The notes below the pieces were generated by a model, which saw nothing but the letters and a program-made list of their open reading frames with translations, did no database searches and was not told the DNA's origin. Shown one piece after another: positions 59,514 through 64,000 of a stretch of 64,000 nucleotides of DNA. This DNA comes from Hominiventricola filiformis (GTDB lineage: Bacteria > Bacillota > Clostridia > Lachnospirales > Lachnospiraceae). Every line of letters starts with the position of its first letter. The stretch's first letter is position 1. A program made the translations under genes and the position numbers. The stretch covers positions 124,001 through 188,000 of the forward strand of contig NZ_JAJEPS010000006.1 in NCBI RefSeq assembly GCF_020686965.1. The letters run 5' to 3'.

Positions 59514-60119
59514 CTATGAAAAGCAATTAAACGCTGGCAGTATCGCAGTATCGCCATTGCTTCTGATGGCATTCTCCAAAACAGGATGCAGCCATACTGG
59601 ATTCAAATGATCTGCCTTGAGATTGTCGAGATATTCTGTTTCGACAAGCACTCTGGCAATGATCTGTTTTAACTTTGTTATTGTGGTATCGCTCCAGGAA
59701 GCTACGGTATCATTCTGTTCCTGCAAACGCATAAAAAATGTATTCAAATCTATCTTACCAAAAGACGTGTCCCTTAATCTGTACTTCTCGCCAATGACGG
59801 TCAGCATAAATTCCCAGACCAGTCGGCTCTGCTTCATCAATGTATACAAACAAATCTGTTTTGCCACATCCGTTGGCTGTGATGCAATCGCAGAAACCAG
59901 AGAATCATCTTCCAGTGCATGAAGCCGTTTGATGCAGGCTTTCGCCATGCGTGTGATAGATTTTTCCGTTGGGTACTGAAAAAGATTTTGCTCTACAATT
60001 TCTTTCACAATCGCATCATCTGAATTTCCTTCTGCCATCAGCTTTGCGGTAGAACGCATTTCATAAAAAAGGAATGGCTCCCTTGTCAGAGAAGCAATAT
60101 ACGGGTATGTACTATCCAT
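59514..60119 (-). CDS. brxA: BREX protein BrxA (DUF1819)
   Basis: About 201 residues from the ATG at 60119 (GGGAGG upstream), which leaves 16 bp after the XRE gene; a longer frame to 60164 would overlap it. DUF1819 NusB-like helical protein: SLTREPFLFYEMRSTAKLM, RLRDTSFGKIDLNTFF. First core gene of the BREX operon; family members bind DNA. Confidence 0.92.
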   Translation of the reverse strand: MDSTYPYIASLTREPFLFYEMRSTAKLMAEGNSDDAIVKEIVEQNLFQYPTEKSITRMAKACIKRLHALEDDSLVSAIASQPTDVAKQICLYTLMKQSRLVWEFMLTVIGEKYRLRDTSFGKIDLNTFFMRLQEQNDTVASWSDTTITKLKQIIARVLVETEYLDNLKADHLNPVWLHPVLENAIRSNGDTAILPAFNCFS

Positions 60120-60135
60120 CTTACTTACTGCCTCC

Positions 60136-60354
60136 CTATTGATTCTCTTTTTTATCCGGAACAAACTCTACAATATCTCCCACATCACAGCTAAGCACAG
60201 AGCATATTTTTGACAAAATTTCAGTACTCACATTTTCGTCTTTAGACAGTCTGGCCATTGTCGTTGTGCTGACACCTGTCTTTGCACGTAAATCCTTTTT
60301 CATCATATCTTTATCAATTAATAACTTCCATAATTTCTTATAACTAACTGCCAT
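60136..60354 (-). CDS. Small XRE-family regulator heading the BREX operon
   Basis: A 72-residue Cro/CI-type protein (KLLIDKDMMKKDLRAKTGVSTTTMARLSKDENVSTEILSKICSVL, ending in VGDIVEFVPDKKENQ), of the YozG-like group. It sits where BREX operons often carry BrxR, but is far shorter and lacks a WYL domain. Probably represses the operon from the promoter at 60402-60430. Confidence 0.85.
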   Translation of the reverse strand: MAVSYKKLWKLLIDKDMMKKDLRAKTGVSTTTMARLSKDENVSTEILSKICSVLSCDVGDIVEFVPDKKENQ

Positions 60355-60401
60355 ATTTACACCCTTCGTCTTATGAAAAAACTATTTGCACTATAAAAAA
60401 T

Positions 60402-60430
60402 ATCATAACACAGGAATGCGTTTTTAACAA
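60402..60430 (-). promoter_or_regulatory. BREX operon promoter
   Basis: Minus-strand TTGTTA (60425-60430), 17 bp, TATGAT (60402-60407), about 48 bp before the XRE start. Confidence 0.6.
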
Positions 60431-60477
60431 TCTGATTTCTGAAATATCGCATTTTTCCGCCTCAAATTTTATATAGA

Positions 60478-60512
60478 CAGAAAAAAGAGCAACAATTTTC
60501 TCGTTGCTCTTT
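60478..60512 (-). terminator. Terminator upstream of the BREX island
   Basis: Arms AAAGAGCAAC and GTTGCTCTTT with a 10-base loop; minus strand continues TTTTTTCTG. Ends the hypothetical gene at 60531 and insulates BREX. Confidence 0.85.
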
Positions 60513-60530
60513 CTTATCTTGCTTCAGTCT

Positions 60531-60923
60531 TTACATCGATTCAAAATCCAGTCGGATCAGCCGGTTTCCATCCTCATCCTGGGGTTTTCTCATGAAAACC
60601 AGGTCCATATCCCTGGCCTGGAATTCCATCACCGCCTGTTCCGGCAGAATGGTTCGATAGCTTTTGGGCCAATGTCCTCCACAGGGAATGGCGTAGTCAT
60701 TCTCCGGATCCCACAGTATCAGAGATACCACTCTTGCATGACATGCTTTGATTAATTCAATCGTCTTTTTTAATCCCAAGTATTCTGCAGCCAGATTGAC
60801 CAACACAACTTCTGATTCTTTCACGGAAGGATTCCTGTAATCCAGTTCATAAATACTATGAGCCTCATCATTATATTTCTGCAGCTGCTGGCTATGCATA
60901 TCATTCAATAAAGTCTGTACCAT
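60531..60923 (-). CDS. Hypothetical protein
   Basis: About 130 residues from the ATG at 60923 (AGGAGGAG upstream). A helical N-terminus (MVQTLLNDMHSQQLQKYNDE) and a small alpha/beta region (VLVNLAAEYLGLKKTIELIKACHARVVSLILWDPENDY). No membrane segment and no recognised family. It has no link to BREX, being cut off by the terminator. Confidence 0.6.
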   Translation of the reverse strand: MVQTLLNDMHSQQLQKYNDEAHSIYELDYRNPSVKESEVVLVNLAAEYLGLKKTIELIKACHARVVSLILWDPENDYAIPCGGHWPKSYRTILPEQAVMEFQARDMDLVFMRKPQDEDGNRLIRLDFESM

Positions 60924-61021
60924 CTTTCTCCTCCTGCCCTTTTCTTTCACATATATTCGCCTTTTTTATTTATCTATATATTAGACAATTTATGTATCAG
61001 AAAAGTTTCACAGGAAATAAA

Positions 61022-62197
61022 TTATATTTGCTCAAGGATATAATTTTTTACATTTTCCAACTTACTGTTTTTCCATTCTTTTTCTTTTTCTTTTTCTGCC
61101 AGTGGGCAGACAATGGCAAAATCCAGTGCTTCCCCGATGACGCGCCCGCTTCTTCTTGGATTGGAGAAATTTTCCTTCCATTTTTCTTCGGAAGCATTGG
61201 CATACTCAGCTGGATTCAGATAAATCTGCTGCCGTTTGGTGGCACTGATAAACATTTTTGCCGCAAGGGGCTCCAATTTTAAATATTCTTCTTCCTGCAC
61301 ATCTTCAAAAATGCGTGGAATCTCGCCCTGTACCACATGCTCCGGTCCACGCTCGATTTTAATTCCAAACGGTTCAAAGGAAAAATCCTCTTCTGTAAAA
61401 TGTAATTTCAGCAAAAGACCAATATCCGTATTGAACTGTGCCCGCTGATAATCCGTATCAAATATGAAATTACCCAGAGAATAGAAAATTGCCTTCTTAT
61501 CAAAAGTCTCATAGTTCATGGGCACATGAGGATGATGGCAGACCACTACATCCGCGCCCATCTTCAGATATTCCAGATACCGGTCTCTCGTATAAGGAGT
61601 CGGCAGTGATGTAAATTCCTCTCCACCATGGGACACGATCACACACCAGCGGCAGGTCTTTTTGATCTCATCAATGACATTTTGAATGGTCTCCATATCT
61701 GCCCAGTTGAGACATCCTGCTTTCTCTTCTCCTGCTGGTTTACAGCCTCTCTGATAACCCACACCGAACATTCCAATTCCGCCTGCATCCGGCAGAATCA
61801 GAGGCTTCTTTGCTTCCTTCAGATTCATGCCCGCACCGATCGTCTTTACTCCGTGCTTTTCGGCCTGTTCCAGGGTACACTTCATGCCCATCTCGCCTGC
61901 ATCCATAATGTGGTTGTTGCAGATATTCCAGATATCCGCCTTCATCTTCTGAAGCACTTTGATTGCTGCCGGATTCATGGTATGCATGAGCTGCTGTACA
62001 CCCTCCGTCGTCGTATTGGATGCCTGATCCACCAGCGGTCCTTCGACATTTGCAATAACATGATCAGCACTGTGAAGAAATGCAAGCACCTCTTTAGACA
62101 GCAGTTCCTCGTCATCCCATTTTCCATCCATATACCGGTCAAATCCGATATCACCGGTAAAAACCAGTGTTGCTTTATCTCGTTTTATCTCTGACAT
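61022..62197 (-). CDS. CapA-family metallophosphatase-like protein
   Basis: About 391 residues from the ATG at 62197. Blocks of the CapA/PGA_cap family: VFTGDIGFDRYMD, HVIANVEGPLV, ICNNHIMDAGEMG, VIVSHGGEEF, VCHHPHVPMNYE, YSLGNFIFD. No signal peptide or anchor is seen, so it may act in the cytoplasm rather than in capsule export. The GGAGGTTT ribosome binding site is inside a hairpin. Confidence 0.88.
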   Translation of the reverse strand: MSEIKRDKATLVFTGDIGFDRYMDGKWDDEELLSKEVLAFLHSADHVIANVEGPLVDQASNTTTEGVQQLMHTMNPAAIKVLQKMKADIWNICNNHIMDAGEMGMKCTLEQAEKHGVKTIGAGMNLKEAKKPLILPDAGGIGMFGVGYQRGCKPAGEEKAGCLNWADMETIQNVIDEIKKTCRWCVIVSHGGEEFTSLPTPYTRDRYLEYLKMGADVVVCHHPHVPMNYETFDKKAIFYSLGNFIFDTDYQRAQFNTDIGLLLKLHFTEEDFSFEPFGIKIERGPEHVVQGEIPRIFEDVQEEEYLKLEPLAAKMFISATKRQQIYLNPAEYANASEEKWKENFSNPRRSGRVIGEALDFAIVCPLAEKEKEKEWKNSKLENVKNYILEQI

Positions 62198-62202
62198 AAA
62201 AT

Positions 62203-62247
62203 AAACCTCCAAACTGATAGGTCTATCTTACCTCAGTTTGGAGGTTT
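62203..62247 (-). terminator. AIM24 terminator whose 3' arm holds the capA ribosome binding site
   Basis: Perfect 15-bp arms (62233-62247 and 62203-62217) around a 15-base loop, then TTTATTTTATG. The 3' arm includes GGAGGTTT, the capA Shine-Dalgarno, 5-6 bp before ATG. Same design as at spoIVA. Confidence 0.75.
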
Positions 62248-62253
62248 AATCAA
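62225..62253 (-). promoter_or_regulatory. capA promoter overlapping the terminator stem
   Basis: Minus-strand TTGATT (62248-62253, right after the AIM24 stop), 17 bp, TAAGAT (62225-62230). Initiation near 62218 falls at the end of the loop, giving an mRNA without the 5' arm. Confidence 0.5.
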
Positions 62254-62931
62254 TTAGTTGTTTCCTGTCGGAATATACGGTTTGATTGCCATAGCTACAT
62301 TGTAAAGAGGCATGGTCTGAAGCCAGATTTTACCTGGTCCGGTAAGTACCGTATTAAAGAAGCCTTCACCGCCAAGCAGTTTATTTTTCAGACCTTTTAC
62401 CTGCTGAATATCCATCTTTACACTGGTCTCAAAACCGAGGACATTACCAGTATCTACGACGATCTGCTGGCCTTCTTTTAATTCGTAAGCTACCAGCTCG
62501 CCATCCACCTCTGCAAATGCCGTTCCATTTCCGGACAGCTTCTGCATAATGAATCCTTCACCACCGAAAAATCCGGCACCCAGCTTTTTGTTAAAGTGTA
62601 TGCTTAATTCTACTCCGGCCTCTGATGCTAGGAAAGCAGATTTCTGAAGAACAAATTCTTTTCCCGCAGAGATTTCCAGAGGAAGAATTTTTCCGGGAAA
62701 ACTGGATCCAAATGCAATCAGTCCCTTTCCGTTTGCAGTATAAATATTCTGAAAAAGGTTCTCACCGGAAAATGCTTTGGAAAACATCTTTCCAACACCG
62801 CCTCCTGAGGTTGACATCTCCATATTCGGAGACATCCATACCATGGAACCACTCTCTGTAATCATTTTTTCGCCATCTTCCAGCTTACATTCTACAACCG
62901 GAAAAGAGCCGCCTTTGATTTCATATTGCAT
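62254..62931 (-). CDS. AIM24/TIGR00266-family protein
   Basis: A 225-residue beta-rich protein of the AIM24 (DUF124) family: GGSFPVVECKLEDGEKMITESGSMVWMSPNMEM, SFPGKILPLEI, FLASEAGVELSIHFNKKLGAGFFGGEGFIMQKLSG. Function is not known; members often accompany membrane-stress genes. It is 34 bp after DUF975, probably the same transcript. Confidence 0.92.
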   Translation of the reverse strand: MQYEIKGGSFPVVECKLEDGEKMITESGSMVWMSPNMEMSTSGGGVGKMFSKAFSGENLFQNIYTANGKGLIAFGSSFPGKILPLEISAGKEFVLQKSAFLASEAGVELSIHFNKKLGAGFFGGEGFIMQKLSGNGTAFAEVDGELVAYELKEGQQIVVDTGNVLGFETSVKMDIQQVKGLKNKLLGGEGFFNTVLTGPGKIWLQTMPLYNVAMAIKPYIPTGNN

Positions 62932-62965
62932 ATGTTATTCCTCCTTCTATTTAATGTTCTGCTCT

Positions 62966-63664
62966 TTATTGTGCATCCTTTAATGTCTGGTAAAGTTCTG
63001 CTTTTGTCAGATTCTGATAAGGAGCAACAAACAGGACATTCAGAATTCCAAGTGTAATGCCTCCAAGAATACTCCATCCAAGGAAGGAAAGATCCAGCAC
63101 GAAGGCTTTCCATTTGTTTCCGGTCATCATCTTTTTGCTCAGGGCAAATACCTCTTTTCTGCTCATATCCGGATTCTCAGCCAGAATAAACGGCACCATC
63201 ATATATTCATACATTTTAACAATACCCGGAATAATCAGCAGAACAGACCACAGACAAATAAAAACAGTTCTTACAAACATGATTCCACCAATATGTCCAT
63301 ATCCATTTTTAAATGAATAAAGGACGTCACCAAGTCCTGCTTCCTGATCCTCAACTGCATTGACAAAAAATTTCTGGCAGCCTACATGAAGTGGGTTCCA
63401 CAAAAAGATCGTCAGAAGAAGACCAATCAGCATGGAAATCAGAATTGCTCCTGCTACCACTCCGATAATCAGTAAAAAAGTAGAACCATCCATTCCTGCA
63501 AATGCATCTTTTGCATTACTCAGTTCATCAGATGCCTCTCTTCCTGTACTGGCTGCACCTGACCCAGTAATAAAAAGGAAAATCAGACTCACAATCACTG
63601 ACTTCCAATAGTTTTTTTTGAGCACAGATTTTGCATTTCTTTTCAAATCTGTTCTTGTCCACAT
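62966..63664 (-). CDS. DUF975 membrane protein
   Basis: A 232-residue membrane protein with about five segments. The N-terminal MWTRTDLKRNAKSVLKKNYWKSVIVSLI and the ENPDMSRKEVFALSKKMMTGNKWKAFVLDLSFLGW block are diagnostic of DUF975. Role unknown. Starts 8-9 bp after AGGAGGAAA. Confidence 0.9.
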   Translation of the reverse strand: MWTRTDLKRNAKSVLKKNYWKSVIVSLIFLFITGSGAASTGREASDELSNAKDAFAGMDGSTFLLIIGVVAGAILISMLIGLLLTIFLWNPLHVGCQKFFVNAVEDQEAGLGDVLYSFKNGYGHIGGIMFVRTVFICLWSVLLIIPGIVKMYEYMMVPFILAENPDMSRKEVFALSKKMMTGNKWKAFVLDLSFLGWSILGGITLGILNVLFVAPYQNLTKAELYQTLKDAQ

Positions 63665-63731
63665 AACACATTTCCTCCTGTACGTTTCATTTTCTTACAG
63701 CATACACTGATAACCGCATCTGTACAGTACC

Positions 63732-63737
63732 ATTATA
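63732..63737 (-). promoter_or_regulatory. -10 element before DUF975
   Basis: TATAAT on the minus strand about 68 bp before the DUF975 start, with no good -35. The rest of this 107-bp gap shows nothing else. Confidence 0.3.
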
Positions 63738-63771
63738 CTACATTTTCGGTGTTTTCTTTTTTAAATTTTCT

Positions 63772-63999
63772 TTAAATATCTGATAATTGTCTTAAGACAA
63801 CCACACGGCATGCATTGGTCCAGTGATTACACAGCTGTCTCCAGGATTCAGCTTTTTTCAATGTTTCTTCCGTTACAAAGGTCTGCAGTACCAGCATTTC
63901 CTGCGCGTGTCCCCGGATTTTGGCAGGTTTGCAGTCAATTCCGCAGCCCCCGGAAGATGGGACAGGGCAATCAGGAACACTTTTACCTCCGCGCCGGAA
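63772..63999 (-). CDS. C-terminal fragment of an unidentified protein (5' end outside window)
   Basis: An open frame enters from the right edge and ends at a TAA at 63772-63774: 75 residues including CPVPSSGGCGIDCKPAKIRG and LVLQTFVTEETLKKAESWR. The frame is the only long one here and is backed by Lachnospiraceae-like codon use, but the protein is not recognised. Confidence 0.5.
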   Translation of the reverse strand, partial: FRRGGKSVPDCPVPSSGGCGIDCKPAKIRGHAQEMLVLQTFVTEETLKKAESWRQLCNHWTNACRVVVLRQLSDI

Positions 64000-64000
64000 A

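Noticed and set aside
60136..60354. BrxR regulator
   Set aside because: At 72 residues it holds only a helix-turn-helix; BrxR is much longer with a WYL domain.
1..64000. tRNA, rRNA or complete insertion sequences
   Set aside because: I saw no cloverleaf, rRNA core sequence or transposase gene on either strand.

Overview
The window looks like chromosomal DNA of a spore-forming, acetogenic gut Firmicute, most likely a Lachnospiraceae close to Blautia. Three things point there: a complete carbonyl and methyl branch gene set of the Wood-Ljungdahl pathway, sporulation genes (spoIVA and an alpha/beta SASP), and Firmicute-style ribosome binding sites and promoters. Almost every gene is on the minus strand. 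The species is inferred from gene content only.

Layout. (1) 1-417: the start of an AAA ATPase running off the left edge. (2) 543-15092: one apparent operon of ten genes, AT-rich, read from an extended -10 promoter near 15130 to an intrinsic terminator at 482-524, with a divergent XRE regulator at 15233. Eight of its proteins carry zinc ribbons. Six of these are a cytoplasmic zinc ribbon, one membrane helix and an ectodomain (propeller plus LRR, subtilase plus vWA, YARHG and others); two are soluble coiled-coil proteins with three zinc ribbons each. The last gene is a giant GLUG/Ig-like surface protein. I know of no described system with this composition. (3) 15649-15830: a strongly structured inverted-repeat element. 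(4) 15821-34120: the Wood-Ljungdahl cluster. In order of transcription it is His-rich metal protein, cooT, metF, cooC, CODH (cooS/acsA), a second cooC (acsF-like), acsB, then a terminator/promoter junction, acsD, acsC, acsE, acsV, DUF3786, then a second promoter, fhs, fchA, folD and a PucR-type regulator. Together these give formate activation, reduction to methyl-THF, methyl transfer to the corrinoid protein, CO2 reduction to CO and acetyl-CoA assembly, plus nickel delivery. A Rex-like site lies upstream. (5) 34478-36559: a plus-strand operon of a heavy-metal permease, a Fur-family regulator and a histidine phosphatase, with a clear TGCAAAT palindromic operator. (6) 36571-44532: SASP, recG, spoIVA, isocitrate dehydrogenase with a FadR-type regulator, and a YtrA-type GntR/ABC operon. 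(7) 44644-60430: a phage-defence island built on a type 1 BREX core (brxA, brxB, brxC, pglX, pglZ). It has a small XRE gene at its head, a SEFIR protein between brxC and pglX, and a KAP NTPase plus a DUF3791/DUF3990/DUF3791-like toxin-antitoxin-like triplet between pglX and pglZ. No brxL is present. It ends in an unusual array of four 33-bp GGGTA...TACCC units, and the gap before pglZ holds direct repeats and two candidate plus-strand small RNAs. (8) 60531-64000: a hypothetical gene, a CapA-type protein, AIM24, DUF975 and a gene fragment.

The most unusual material is the zinc-ribbon operon, the BREX island without brxL and with embedded modules, the 33-bp repeat array, and two loci (spoIVA and capA) where an upstream terminator hairpin also hides the next gene's Shine-Dalgarno sequence while a promoter appears to start transcription inside the loop. 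Base-composition statements were judged by eye; no alignments, folding runs or database searches were possible.
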